A stretch of DNA of 59,615 nt. It comes from CAWBJO01 sp963789175 (GTDB lineage: Bacteria; Pseudomonadota; Alphaproteobacteria; Rhizobiales; Aestuariivirgaceae). Positions 45,484 through 54,820 of the stretch are shown in pieces. Position 1 is the first letter of the stretch. Every line of letters starts with the position of its first letter. The notes under the pieces were generated by a model. It was given only the letters and a program-made list of their open reading frames with translations. It did not search any database and had not been told where the DNA came from. A program made the translations under genes and the position numbers. The stretch covers positions 1 through 59,615 of the forward strand of contig CAWBJO010000010.1 of NCBI GenBank assembly GCA_963789175.1. The letters are read 5' to 3'.

Positions 45484-46451
45484 GGTTGGGGGGCTGCGGG
45501 CTCGGAAGCCGTGCCCTGGTCGGCCGGAGCCGGAGCCGCAAGGTTGCCGCCGGTTCCCGGCGCGGTGGCGCGGGCACCGCCGACAGGCAGGTTCTCCCTG
45601 CTGAAATACTTCAGGAAATCCGAATCGGGATTGAGGACCATGTTGGTGCCTTGCCCGGCCAGGCTGTGGGTGTAGGCCTGGAGCGACCGATAGAAGGAGA
45701 AGAATTCGGGATCGCGCGAAAAGGCCGCCGCATAGATGCTATTGCGTTCGGCATCGCCCTCACCGCGGATGATCTCCGACTCCCGCCGGGCGGTCGAAAC
45801 AAGCTCCACCACCTGGCGGTCGGCCTCGGCCTTCACCTTGATGCTCTGGGCCTCACCGATGGCACGCAGCTCGGCGGCTTCGGCCAATCGCTCGGCCGAC
45901 ATCCGATCGTAGGTATCCTGCAGAACCTCCGGCATCAGGTCGGTGCGCCTGACCCGAACGTCGATGATGTCGACGCCGAGCGAAATGGCCTCGGCCCGCA
46001 CCTGGTCGCGGATCTCCCGCATCATCACGGGACGGTCGAGGCTCAGGGCCGCGTCGAAGCTGCGGCGGCCGTAGGTCTGACGGAGAGCCGCGTCGAGACG
46101 GGTCTCGATGCGGTCGCGCGCCCGAGCCAGAGACGCATCGACCGTCTCGCGGAACTTGCGGGGATCGACGATGCGCACCATGGTGATCGCATCGACCTGA
46201 TAGCGGCGACCGTCGACGACCTGAACCGTCTTGTCGGTGCTCTCGAAAAACACCATCCGCCCCTCGATCAGGATGCGCTCGTCGATGAACGGAACCTTGA
46301 AGTACAGCCCCGGCTCGCTGATGGTACGCTGGATCTCGCCCAGTCTCACGACCAGCGCCCTCTCCCTTTGATCGACGATGAACACCGCCGAGTAGAGAAG
46401 GAACAGCAGCGCTGCGAGGAGGACGATCACATAGGTGCGTGTGTTGGTCAT
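45480..46451 (-). CDS. hflC: Protease modulator HflC
   Basis: This 323-residue SPFH (prohibitin/stomatin) protein has an N-terminal transmembrane segment (VIVLLAALLFLLYSAVFIV) and a periplasmic PHB domain. It contains the motif EVLQDTYDRMSAERLAEAAELR before the coiled coil. HflC with HflK forms the HflKC complex around FtsH and limits its activity. It overlaps hflK and the DUF2065 gene by 4 bp each. Confidence 0.93.
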   Translation of the reverse strand: MTNTRTYVIVLLAALLFLLYSAVFIVDQRERALVVRLGEIQRTISEPGLYFKVPFIDERILIEGRMVFFESTDKTVQVVDGRRYQVDAITMVRIVDPRKFRETVDASLARARDRIETRLDAALRQTYGRRSFDAALSLDRPVMMREIRDQVRAEAISLGVDIIDVRVRRTDLMPEVLQDTYDRMSAERLAEAAELRAIGEAQSIKVKAEADRQVVELVSTARRESEIIRGEGDAERNSIYAAAFSRDPEFFSFYRSLQAYTHSLAGQGTNMVLNPDSDFLKYFSRENLPVGGARATAPGTGGNLAAPAPADQGTASEPAAPQP

Positions 46452-47551
46452 TGTGCGGGCGCTCCGGTATTGGGCTGCTGCCTCGGCTGGGTCTGATTGT
46501 TCTGGATGGCCGGCAACGGGAGATACGGGATCACTCCCGGGCCCGTGCCCCTCTCGAGGATGACCTTGTTCGACTGCGCCAGCACGTCTTCGAGAGTTTC
46601 GAGGTACATGCGCTGGCGCGTGACCTCCGGCGCCTTGGCGTACTCGTCGTAGATCTTCACGAAGCGCTGCGATTCACCCTGCGCCTCATTGACGACGCGC
46701 GAGGTGTAACCCTTGGCGTCCTCGACGATCTTCGAGGCTTCGCCGCGCGCGCCTCCGAGGCGCTGGTTACGATACTGTTCGGCCTCGCGGATGAGGCGGT
46801 TCTGATTCTGCTCGGCGCGCTGGACCTCTTCGAAGGCATCCACGACCTGGGGCGGCGGATCGGCCTTCTCCAACTGCACGCCGCTGATAAGAATGCCAGA
46901 TTTGTAACTGTCGAGCGTTGCCTGGATGAGCTCCTGCACTCTCTGCTGCGCCTCCTGGCGGCCGCGGGTGCGGATCTCCTCGCCGATGGTGCGGCCGACG
47001 ATCTCGCGCATCGCGCTTTCGGCGACGACCGTCACGAGGGCTTCCGGTTCGGTGATGTTGAAGAGGTAGTCGGTCGGGCTGTTGACCTTCCACAGCACGG
47101 TGAACTTCATGTCGACGATGTTCTGGTCGCCCGAAAGCATCAGGCTCTCGCTCGGCGTGTCGCCGAACAGCAGCAGGTTTTCGGTCGCCACGGCGACGGT
47201 CTCGACGGTTTCGACCGGCCACAGGATGAAATGCAGGCCCGGTGACGTGGTTCGGGAGTACTTGCCGAGATTGAGAACGACGCCTTGCTGCTCAGGGCTG
47301 ACGACGTATACCGAATTGTACACCCAGATGAGGGCGACGATGGCAAGCGGCAGGAGCCAGGAAGACCGGCCGCCGCTCCCCCAGGGAAGCGCTGACCGCA
47401 GCTGGTCCTGGAGCCGCCTGATCATATCCTCGAGATCTGGTGGCGTCTGCGGACCCCGGCCTCCGGGACCGCCGCCGGGCTTTTGACCCCATGGTCCGCG
47501 ACCGCCGCCGCCCCAATTGTTTCCACCCTGATTTTGCCAAGGCATGCGCAC
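46448..47551 (-). CDS. hflK: Protease modulator HflK
   Basis: This 367-residue partner of HflC has a Gly/Asn/Pro-rich N-terminal cytoplasmic part (NQGGNNWGGGGRGPWGQ), one transmembrane segment near residue 65, the SPFH domain, and the HflK-specific C-terminal region RYLPLPA-like (YLPLPAIQNN). AAGGAGGAG precedes the ATG. A possible promoter lies 40-70 bp upstream. Confidence 0.93.
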   Translation of the reverse strand: MRMPWQNQGGNNWGGGGRGPWGQKPGGGPGGRGPQTPPDLEDMIRRLQDQLRSALPWGSGGRSSWLLPLAIVALIWVYNSVYVVSPEQQGVVLNLGKYSRTTSPGLHFILWPVETVETVAVATENLLLFGDTPSESLMLSGDQNIVDMKFTVLWKVNSPTDYLFNITEPEALVTVVAESAMREIVGRTIGEEIRTRGRQEAQQRVQELIQATLDSYKSGILISGVQLEKADPPPQVVDAFEEVQRAEQNQNRLIREAEQYRNQRLGGARGEASKIVEDAKGYTSRVVNEAQGESQRFVKIYDEYAKAPEVTRQRMYLETLEDVLAQSNKVILERGTGPGVIPYLPLPAIQNNQTQPRQQPNTGAPAQ

Positions 47552-47592
47552 TCCTCCTTGCGGTGGTTTTCAACGGCAGACCGCGGCCGCAC

Positions 47593-47621
47593 ATATAGGT
47601 GAGGCCCGCCCGATAGTCCAT
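47593..47621 (-). promoter_or_regulatory. Candidate promoter for hflK-hflC
   Basis: On the minus strand CTATAT (complement of 47593-47598) is a perfect alphaproteobacterial -10, with ATGGAC 17 bp upstream as a partial -35 (complement of 47616-47621). Confidence 0.35.
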
Positions 47622-47634
47622 GGCCGTAGACCGC

Positions 47635-48939
47635 TCAGTCTTCCCGCGCCGGCAACCACAGGGGATCGGAATTCGCGTCGGGATGACCAGCCACCGTCGC
47701 CGCGCGGCAGGCCGCATCGAGGCCCGACAGGTAGGCGCCGTGCGCCGTCGCCATGGCGGTTGCATGGGTGTGCTCGCCGGCGATAAACAGACGCCCGTGG
47801 ACAGGCTCGCGAAACCGCGCCCGGTCGAGGGCATGGCCGGGCCGCGTCGACGCCGCGTAGGCGCCACCGATATCGGGATCGGCACCCCAGCGCGTCGTCA
47901 CCCGGCGAAGCACGTGCTTGCGGATTTCGGCACCGAATGCCCGCACGAGAAGGTCCAGCGCATAGTCGACCATCGCCCCGCCGGCGCCGTCGACGGCCAT
48001 CGACCGCGCTGCATTCCCTGCGACATGCGTCACGGCGATCGGCCTGCCGAACGGATGCAACTCGAAATTCAGCGGCTGCGTATCCGGCGCGACCGGATCG
48101 AACATGTCGAGAAACGGGAGACCCGCATCGGCGAAGACGGGCCGGTCGAAAAGGATCGCGATCTTCTCGTACCAGCCCATGGGAACGGTGTGGAAGGCGT
48201 TCTCGACAGCAGGAGGGAGCGCGGGCTCGAAGTCGAGCCGCCGCCGCTCGACGACACGCTGCGGGACGGCGATCACCACCGCCTTCGCCGAGAGCGTGCC
48301 GCCGGACGTCGTCACCTTCACGCGCTGCCCCTCGACTGCGATCCGCGTGACACGTTCGCGAAGCGCGATCGGCAATCCGCGCGCGAGCTTCGCGACCAGC
48401 GCGCCGTAGCCATCACCCACCGGCAGGTTCACGCCCGTGTCGACATAGGCCGACGCATCGAGCGTCGAGACGTCCTCCGGCTCGTGCGAATACATGAGCG
48501 TCACCCAGTGGCGGACGACCGGATAGTGCGGATGAGCCTTATCGAGCACCGCGCTTGCCGGTATGTCGGTCCCATCGGCGCCCGCAGCCGAGATCTTGGC
48601 GAGCTCGTTCCACACGTAGTCCTCGCGGACCGAAACGTTGACCCACTTTCCACCCAGGAATGAGCGATTGATGGCCGGGCGCGGAACGGGAAGGAACCCA
48701 TGACCGATGCGCTCAGCCAGGGCGCGCAGGGGATTGATGTCGGCGGAGTGGAACCAGTGACATCCCTGGTCCCACGGATGGCCAAGCGACGTCGTGTCGG
48801 TGTAGGCGCGCCCGCCGACCCGATCCTTCGCTTCGAGGATGACGTGCGGGACCTTCAGCCGCGAAAGCGCGAGTCCGGCGCCGATGCCGGCCGCTCCCGC
48901 ACCTATGACGACGACATCCGGATTGGTCGGCAGGGACAT
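47635..48939 (-). CDS. Flavin monoamine oxidase family protein
   Basis: This 434-residue FAD amine oxidase-like enzyme has the N-terminal dinucleotide site VVVIGAGAAGIGAGLALSRL with VGGRAYTDT (RxGGR-type motif) and the C-terminal FIAGEHTHATAMATAHGAYL. It lies between folA and hflK and leaves a 4-bp gap to folA. The substrate, perhaps an amine or polyamine, is not indicated. No signal peptide is seen. Confidence 0.88.
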   Translation of the reverse strand: MSLPTNPDVVVIGAGAAGIGAGLALSRLKVPHVILEAKDRVGGRAYTDTTSLGHPWDQGCHWFHSADINPLRALAERIGHGFLPVPRPAINRSFLGGKWVNVSVREDYVWNELAKISAAGADGTDIPASAVLDKAHPHYPVVRHWVTLMYSHEPEDVSTLDASAYVDTGVNLPVGDGYGALVAKLARGLPIALRERVTRIAVEGQRVKVTTSGGTLSAKAVVIAVPQRVVERRRLDFEPALPPAVENAFHTVPMGWYEKIAILFDRPVFADAGLPFLDMFDPVAPDTQPLNFELHPFGRPIAVTHVAGNAARSMAVDGAGGAMVDYALDLLVRAFGAEIRKHVLRRVTTRWGADPDIGGAYAASTRPGHALDRARFREPVHGRLFIAGEHTHATAMATAHGAYLSGLDAACRAATVAGHPDANSDPLWLPARED

Positions 48940-48943
48940 GGGG

Positions 48944-49465
48944 TTATTTGAATCGCCGATCGAGAGTGCGGATGACGAAATCCGCATCATCGCCCACGCC
49001 TTTGGCGAACGATTCCTGTCTGATGTCCTTCCATTGGGCCGGATCGAAGGACGGGAAGCGCGTGTCGCCCTCGACGTTGAGATCGACGACGGTGAGATAG
49101 ATCCGGTGGGCAATGGGCAGGAACAGCTGGTAGATCTCGGCGCCGCCGATGACGGCGATTTCGCCGGCTCCGGCGCTGCGGGCCCGGGCCTTCGCCTCCG
49201 TCAGGGCCGCCTCGACACCGGACACGACGATCGCACCTTCGGCGCGATAGGTGCGGTCGCGGGTGAGGACGATGTTGTCGCGACCCGGCAGCGGCCGGCG
49301 CGGCAGGCTCTCCCAGGTCTTGCGACCCATGACGATGGGCTTGCCCATGGTGATCTTCTTGAAGAACTTCACGTCCGAGGCGAGCCGCCACGGGAGTTTG
49401 CCGGCACGGCCGATGACGCCGTTCTTCGACACGGCGACGACGAGCGCCAGGCAGATATCCGCCAT
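48944..49465 (-). CDS. folA: Dihydrofolate reductase
   Basis: This 173-residue enzyme reduces dihydrofolate with NADPH. It shows VVAVSKNGVIGRAGKLPWRL, MGRKTWESLP and IGGAEIYQLFLP, the standard DHFR landmarks. The ATG at 49465 follows GGAG; a TTG six bases earlier is in frame. It is downstream of thyA, the enzyme that produces dihydrofolate, with the GNAT gene between, and all are closely spaced on one strand. Confidence 0.95.
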   Translation of the reverse strand: MADICLALVVAVSKNGVIGRAGKLPWRLASDVKFFKKITMGKPIVMGRKTWESLPRRPLPGRDNIVLTRDRTYRAEGAIVVSGVEAALTEAKARARSAGAGEIAVIGGAEIYQLFLPIAHRIYLTVVDLNVEGDTRFPSFDPAQWKDIRQESFAKGVGDDADFVIRTLDRRFK

Positions 49466-49467
49466 GC

Positions 49468-49947
49468 TCAATCTCCAGCCAAGCGGTCAAGAGCCGGCCC
49501 GCTCACGCGGTAAACGGCCCAGTCGGCCATAGGTTCGGCCCCAAGCCTGCGATAGAAGGCGATCGACGGCTCGTTCCAGTCGAGCACCCACCACTGAAGC
49601 CGCGGCAAGTCTTCGGCCCGGCAGCGGCGAGCGAGATATCTCAAGAGTTCCTTGCCGATGCCGCGGCCGCGGTGGCCGAGCTCGACGAACAGGTCTTCGA
49701 GCCAGATGCCGTGACGGCCGCGGAAGGTGGAGAAGTTGTAGAGCCAGACCGCAAAGCCGGCCGGATCTCCATTCCAGAAAGCGAGAACGCAGAAGACATG
49801 CGGGTGCTCCGCGAAGAGCGCCGCGGCGATCCCCTCCTCGGTCGCGTCCACCTCGTGCGCAAGCCTCTCATAGTCCGCGAGGCGCCGAATTGACGACAGA
49901 ACCAGAGGAACGTCGTCGCGCCGCGCCTCGCGGAGTTCGAGGGTCAT
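49468..49947 (-). CDS. GNAT-family N-acetyltransferase
   Basis: This 159-residue protein has the GNAT fold. The acetyl-CoA motif A is LEDLFVELGHRGRGIGKELL, and the C-terminal WVLDWNEPSIAFYRRLGAEP is typical of the diamine acetyltransferase-like subgroup. Substrate unknown. It overlaps the thyA stop by 4 bp and ends 2 bp before folA, so it is in the thyA-folA unit. Confidence 0.88.
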   Translation of the reverse strand: MTLELREARRDDVPLVLSSIRRLADYERLAHEVDATEEGIAAALFAEHPHVFCVLAFWNGDPAGFAVWLYNFSTFRGRHGIWLEDLFVELGHRGRGIGKELLRYLARRCRAEDLPRLQWWVLDWNEPSIAFYRRLGAEPMADWAVYRVSGPALDRLAGD

Positions 49948-50738
49948 ACGGCAACCGGGGCGGCGATGTGGGAATGGCTGCGGTAGTTCACGATCTCGAA
50001 GTCTTCATAGCGGAAGTCGTCGATCGAACGGACGTCGCGCCTGATGACAAGCCGCGGTGAAGGATAGACCTCACGACCCAGCTGCTCGCGGGCCTGGTCG
50101 AGATGGTTGACATAGAGATGCGCGTCTCCCAGCGTGAGGACGAACTCTCCCGGCTTCAGGTCCGTGACATGGGCGACCATGGCCAGCAGCAGCGCATAGG
50201 ACGCGATGTTGAATGGCACGCCCAGGAAGACATCCGCCGAACGCTGGTAGAGCTGGCAGGAGAGTCGGCCGTTCGCCACGTAGAACTGGAAGAGAAGATG
50301 GCATGGAGGCAGCGCCATGCGTCCGACGTCGGCCGGATTCCACGCGGTGACGACCAGGCGACGGGAGTCGGGGTTCTTGCGAATCATACCGATGACCTCG
50401 GCCAGCTGGTCGATCGTACCGCCGGAGCGGTCGGGCCACGACCGCCATTGCGCCCCGTAGACGGGGCCTAGATCGCCATTCTCGTCGGCCCACTCGTCCC
50501 AGATGGTGACCCCGTTGTCGCGCAGGTAGCCGACGTTGGTTTCGCCTTTGATGAACCACAGGAGCTCGTGGATGATGGAGCGCAGATGTAGCTTCTTGGT
50601 CGTGACCAAGGGGAAACCCTGGGCGAGGTCGAAGCGCATCTGACGGCCGAAAACGGACAAGGTGCCGGTTCCCGTCCGGTCATCCTTGCGGACGCCGCGG
50701 TCGAGAATGTCCTGCATGAGGTCAAGATATTGCTGCAT
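49944..50738 (-). CDS. thyA: Thymidylate synthase
   Basis: This 264-residue enzyme methylates dUMP using methylene-tetrahydrofolate. The catalytic Cys is in ALPPCHLLFQFYV, and QLYQRSADVFLGVPFNIASY and HLYVNHLDQAREQL bind substrate and cofactor. The length is that of the short E. coli-type enzyme. It heads the thyA-GNAT-folA-amine-oxidase run. Confidence 0.96.
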   Translation of the reverse strand: MQQYLDLMQDILDRGVRKDDRTGTGTLSVFGRQMRFDLAQGFPLVTTKKLHLRSIIHELLWFIKGETNVGYLRDNGVTIWDEWADENGDLGPVYGAQWRSWPDRSGGTIDQLAEVIGMIRKNPDSRRLVVTAWNPADVGRMALPPCHLLFQFYVANGRLSCQLYQRSADVFLGVPFNIASYALLLAMVAHVTDLKPGEFVLTLGDAHLYVNHLDQAREQLGREVYPSPRLVIRRDVRSIDDFRYEDFEIVNYRSHSHIAAPVAV

Positions 50739-50829
50739 CGGCCCTACAATAGGCGATTCCGGCCGCGAGGCAAAAAGCGGAGCATAAATGCAACTTCTGG
50801 GAAATCCTTAATCACGCCGGCTACCCGGC

Positions 50830-50858
50830 CTTTTCCTCAAGCCCCTTCCATCCTATAT
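50830..50858 (+). promoter_or_regulatory. Candidate promoter for ssrA
   Basis: CTTTTC at 50830-50835, a 17-bp spacer, and CTATAT at 50853-50858, a perfect alphaproteobacterial -10. RNA would start near 50865, at the expected beginning of the acceptor piece. Confidence 0.5.
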
Positions 50859-50865
50859 TCAACGT

Positions 50866-51190
50866 GCCGTTCGCAAGGACGGATATGGCGATAAATGGCC
50901 GTTGCAATAAGCCTTTCGGACCCGGGGGCAGTACCCGGCACCTCCACCACATGTTCCGCGCCTGGCCGCACGGACTATCTGCTGGGGGTGAACTAGGATC
51001 GACGAGGGTGTAAAGAGCGCGCTTTTGCCCGGGATGGTACCGCCGATATCGGGCCGAACATATAGTTGCGAATGACAACTATGCTCCGGTTCGTCTCGCT
51101 GCCTAGTGCAGTGCGACTGCCGAAATCAAAGTCCTAGGGCTTAAGCAGTTCTAGGCGGGGTCCGCAGGCACCTGGCAACAGAAGCCTGCA
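50866..51190 (+). ncRNA. ssrA: Circularly permuted two-piece tmRNA
   Basis: tmRNA rescues stalled ribosomes. The acceptor piece comes first and ends at 50949 with CACCTCCACCA; it contains a T-arm (CCGGG/CCCGG around GGCAGTA). A short excised spacer (50950-50983) follows. The coding piece starts at 50984 with GGGGGTG, which pairs with CACCTCC to form the acceptor stem. The tag frame GCG...TAG at 51068-51106 encodes ANDNYAPVRLAA. A GCAGGC/GCCTGC hairpin (51164-51189) marks the approximate end. Exact ends are estimates. This two-piece form is characteristic of alphaproteobacteria. Confidence 0.92.
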
Positions 51191-51314
51191 CTTCGCCTTG
51201 TGCTAGTCTTGCGGCGATTCGATTCGGGTTTGTCGTGCGAGGGGCAAGCGGCACGTGAGGGGCGGGCCGCGATAGGAGCGGCGAAGCCGCGCTTCTGCGG
51301 GGTCTCGAAAATCC

Positions 51315-51821
51315 ATGGCTCAAGATCTGATGCGCTACGATTTGTTGGCTCAGGATGCCTTGCGGGGCGTCGTCCGATCGGCACTCGTGCGCGTGGAGCG
51401 GTCCGGCCTGCCGGGCGAGCACCACTTCTACGTTTCGTTCTACACACAGCATCCTTCCGTCCGCATCTCCGAGAAACTGCGGCAAAAGTACGAGAAGGAA
51501 ATGACGATCGTGCTGCAGCATCAGTACTGGAACCTGCATGTGCATGACGACCATTTCGAAGTCGAACTGTCGTTCAACGACGTGACGGAGAAACTCGTGG
51601 TGGCGTTTGACGCCATCAAGGGGTTCTTCGATCCGGCGGCGCAGTTCGCGCTGCAGTTCGAGCCGGCCGAGGAGAAGACGGAAGCGCTTCCCGAACAGCG
51701 GGCCGAGCCGGTGGCGTTGTCGAATGCCGCCCGGCCGATCGATTCGCTGCCGCCGCCCGTCGCCGGGCCGCTCAACGACGACCGCAAGATCGTCTCCCTC
51801 GACTCGTTCCGCAAGAAATGA
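51315..51821 (+). CDS. sspB: SspB-family ClpXP adaptor (alpha type)
   Basis: This 168-residue protein has the SspB fold at about residues 10-110 (HFYVSFYTQHPSVRISEKLR; QHQYWNLHVHDDHFEVELSF). A Pro/Glu-rich linker follows, with a C-terminal motif (DDRKIVSLDSFRKK) of the kind that docks on ClpX. It tethers ssrA-tagged proteins to ClpXP. The ssrA gene lies about 120 bp upstream on the same strand, so tag and adaptor are neighbours. It overlaps mepA by 4 bp. Confidence 0.9.
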   Translation: MAQDLMRYDLLAQDALRGVVRSALVRVERSGLPGEHHFYVSFYTQHPSVRISEKLRQKYEKEMTIVLQHQYWNLHVHDDHFEVELSFNDVTEKLVVAFDAIKGFFDPAAQFALQFEPAEEKTEALPEQRAEPVALSNAARPIDSLPPPVAGPLNDDRKIVSLDSFRKK

Positions 51822-52759
51822 GCACAGCGGCAGACACAGCGCCCAAGGCGCGGAATCGGCTGCGGCTGCTCGGTTTGGTAGCGGCGGGACTCGCCGTCGC
51901 GCTGGCGGCGCAGCAGCTTCATGCCGCTTCGGCCATCGACCGCACCCCGGCACGCGAGCTGTTCGGCAACGTGAAAACGCCGGTGCCGCTCAAGGCCCGG
52001 TCGATCGGCTTCTATGCGCGCGGCTGCCTGGCTGGGGCGTCGGCGCTGCCGGTGAACGGACAGACCTGGCAAGTCATGCGCCTGTCGCGCAACCGCAACT
52101 GGGGTCATCCCAAGCTCATCGCTCTCGTCGAACGGCTCGCCGAAGAGGCGAAAGCCACCGACCATTGGAACGGCCTCCTGGTTGGCGACATCTCGCAGCC
52201 GCGCGGCGGCCCGATGCTGACCGGCCATGCGAGCCACCAGGTCGGCCTCGACGCCGACATCTGGCTCACGCCCATGCCCGACCGCGTGCTGAGCAAAAAA
52301 GAACGCGAGGACATGCAGGCGACGAGCGTCATCGTCGACCGCAAGACCATCAACAAGGCGGTGTGGAGCGAGGCGCACGCGAAACTCATCCGCCGCGCCG
52401 CGTCCTATCCCGAGGTCGAGCGGATCTTCGTGCATCCGCCCATCAAGCGGGCGCTGTGCAACTGGGCGAAGGGCGACAGGTCGTGGCTCGCCAAGGTCCG
52501 CCCCTACTACAACCACACCTATCATTTCCATATCCGGATCCGCTGCCCCAAGGACAGCGTCGGCTGCGTCAACCAGCCTCGGCCGGTACCGGAAGACGGC
52601 ACCGGGTGCGGCAAGGAGCTCGCCTACTGGTTTTCCGAGAAGCCGTGGGCGCCGGCGAGACCCCCGCAGGCGAAGCCCGCCAAGCCGCCGAAGCCTCCGC
52701 GCCAGATGACACTCTCCGCCTTGCCCAAGGATTGCCGGCAGCTCATCAGCATCAAGTGA
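51818..52759 (+). CDS. mepA: Penicillin-insensitive murein endopeptidase
   Basis: This 313-residue periplasmic metallopeptidase (LAS family) cleaves peptidoglycan cross-links. It has an N-terminal hydrophobic signal segment (LLGLVAAGLAVALAAQQLHA), the zinc site HASHQVGLDADIWL and the third ligand region HTYHFHIRIRC. The C-terminus is Pro/Lys-rich. It overlaps the sspB stop by an ATGA junction. Confidence 0.92.
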   Translation: MSTAADTAPKARNRLRLLGLVAAGLAVALAAQQLHAASAIDRTPARELFGNVKTPVPLKARSIGFYARGCLAGASALPVNGQTWQVMRLSRNRNWGHPKLIALVERLAEEAKATDHWNGLLVGDISQPRGGPMLTGHASHQVGLDADIWLTPMPDRVLSKKEREDMQATSVIVDRKTINKAVWSEAHAKLIRRAASYPEVERIFVHPPIKRALCNWAKGDRSWLAKVRPYYNHTYHFHIRIRCPKDSVGCVNQPRPVPEDGTGCGKELAYWFSEKPWAPARPPQAKPAKPPKPPRQMTLSALPKDCRQLISIK

Positions 52760-52880
52760 CGCGGCCCCGTCAAAGGACTGTCGCAGGCCCGGGATTGGCG
52801 CTATATGACGCGCCGCCCGGGCAACCCGTCCGGTCCTCCATCGACTTCCAGAGCGCCTTCACGAGCTTCATGGTTTGCAG

Positions 52881-54785
52881 ATGACCGATCGCCGTACAGA
52901 AGTCGCGGAGGCGGGCAGCCAGGCCGCCCGGCAAAAGGCCAAGGTCGGGCTCGCCGTCGCGAGCCTCGGCGTGGTCTTCGGCGACATCGGCACCAGCCCC
53001 ATCTACGCGCTGCGCGAGGCGCTGGCGCATGCCTCGCAGGGCGAGCTCATCGCCCGTGCCGACGTGCTCGGCATCGTGTCGCTGCTGCTGTGGGCGCTGA
53101 TCATCGTCGTCACCTTCAAGTACGTGTTCCTTCTCATGAAGGCCGACAACAACGGTGAAGGCGGCATCCTGTCGCTCGTCACGCTGGTCGAGCAATCGCT
53201 CGGCAACCGAAAAGGACTCGTCCTGCTGCTCGGCATTCTCGGCGCCGCGTTCTTTTTCGGCGACGCTATGATCACGCCGGCGATCTCGGTGCTGTCGGCG
53301 GTCGAGGGATTGCGGGTGATCAATCCGGGCTTCGACGATTTCGTCGTGCCGCTGACGCTTCTGGTGCTCGCAACCCTGTTCGCCGTGCAATTCCACGGCA
53401 CGGCGGGGGTGGCACAGTTCTTCGCGCCGGTCACCATCGTATGGTTCTTCGTCCTCGGCATCCTCGGCATCGGCCACATCGTGCAGGACCCGGCCATTCT
53501 CGCGGCATTCAATCCAGCCTACGGATACGTCATCCTCAGCATGCATCCCGGCCTGTCGCTGCTGATCATGGGCGGCGTGTTCCTCGCCGTCACCGGTTGC
53601 GAGGCGCTCTATGCCGACATGGGACATTTCGGCAAATCGCCGATCCGCCTCGCCTGGTTTTCCATCGTGCTGCCCGGACTGGCGCTCAATTATCTCGGGC
53701 AGGGAGCACTCATCTATTCGCACCCCGAGACGATCTCCAATCCGTTCTTCCTCATGATGCCCGAATGGGGGCTCATCCCCCTCGTCGTCCTCGCGACGCT
53801 GGTCACGGTCATCGCGAGCCAGGCCGTCATCACCGGTGCCTTCTCGGTCACGCAGCAGGCCATCCATCTCGGCCTCCTGCCGCGCATGAACATCCTGCAC
53901 ACGAGCGAGACGGAGGCGGGCCAGATCTACATCAGCCAGATCAACTGGCTACTGTTCATCGCGGTGATCACCCTCGTCCTGCTGTTCCGGTCGTCCTCCG
54001 ACCTCGCGTCGGCCTACGGGATCGCCGTCAACACGGCGATGGTGATCGACACGCTTCTCGCATACATCTTTTTCCGGCGCGTCCTCAAATGGCCGCTGGC
54101 GGCCGCGGCGGGAGCGATGGGGCTCATCCTGGTGATCGAGATCACCTTCCTCATCGCCAACGGATACAAGATCGTGTCGGGAGGCTACGTGCCGCTCATC
54201 ATGGCCGTCGTGCTGGTCATCCTGATGATGACGTGGCGCAAGGGCAGGCGCGCGCTCGCCGACAAGCTCCGGCGCGACAGCGTTGAGCTAAAGGGCCTCC
54301 TCGAAAGCCTGGAGCGGAAGTCGCCCCTCAGAGTACCGGGCATCGGCGTCTTCCTGGTAACCGATCCCAATTTCGCGCCGAGCGCCCTCCTCCACAACCT
54401 CAAGCACAACCGCGTTCTGCACGAGACGCTGATCTTCATCCACGTGACGATGGCGGTGCAACCGCGCGTCGCCAACGACGACAAGCTCAAGGTCTCGCGG
54501 CTGCCGCTCGACGCCTGGCTCGTCGACGTCAGCTTCGGGTTCATGGAGGAGCCGAACATTCCGACGGCGCTCCGGATGTGCCGGCCATTCGGCATCGAAA
54601 TCGACCCCAGGATGGCATCCTACTTCCTCGGCCGTCGGGCCATACGGACATCGCAGCGCTCCGCCCTGCCCTTCTGGCAGCAGCGCCTGTTCATCATGCT
54701 GGCCAACCAGTCGGCGCGGGCGACCGACTTCTACCGCATTCCGCCCGACCGGGTCGTTGAACTGGGCATGCAGTTGTCGGTATAG
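52881..54785 (+). CDS. kup: Kup-type potassium uptake protein
   Basis: This 634-residue inner-membrane K+ transporter of the KUP/HAK/KT family has about 12 membrane segments in the first 450 residues. It begins with GVVFGDIGTSPIYALREAL and contains ADNNGEGGILSLVTLV and AFFFGDAMITPAISVLSAVE. A soluble C-terminal domain follows. It normally couples K+ uptake to H+. The start at 52881 is chosen; an in-frame ATG lies 6 bp upstream. Confidence 0.94.
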   Translation: MTDRRTEVAEAGSQAARQKAKVGLAVASLGVVFGDIGTSPIYALREALAHASQGELIARADVLGIVSLLLWALIIVVTFKYVFLLMKADNNGEGGILSLVTLVEQSLGNRKGLVLLLGILGAAFFFGDAMITPAISVLSAVEGLRVINPGFDDFVVPLTLLVLATLFAVQFHGTAGVAQFFAPVTIVWFFVLGILGIGHIVQDPAILAAFNPAYGYVILSMHPGLSLLIMGGVFLAVTGCEALYADMGHFGKSPIRLAWFSIVLPGLALNYLGQGALIYSHPETISNPFFLMMPEWGLIPLVVLATLVTVIASQAVITGAFSVTQQAIHLGLLPRMNILHTSETEAGQIYISQINWLLFIAVITLVLLFRSSSDLASAYGIAVNTAMVIDTLLAYIFFRRVLKWPLAAAAGAMGLILVIEITFLIANGYKIVSGGYVPLIMAVVLVILMMTWRKGRRALADKLRRDSVELKGLLESLERKSPLRVPGIGVFLVTDPNFAPSALLHNLKHNRVLHETLIFIHVTMAVQPRVANDDKLKVSRLPLDAWLVDVSFGFMEEPNIPTALRMCRPFGIEIDPRMASYFLGRRAIRTSQRSALPFWQQRLFIMLANQSARATDFYRIPPDRVVELGMQLSV

Positions 54786-54820
54786 AACCAGCACCGACGG
54801 TTTCGCGGAAGGATGTCGCC

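Noticed and set aside
50816..50835. GC stem followed by TTTT upstream of ssrA
   Set aside because: No plus-strand gene ends here and the T-run forms part of the ssrA -35 region, so I do not call a terminator.
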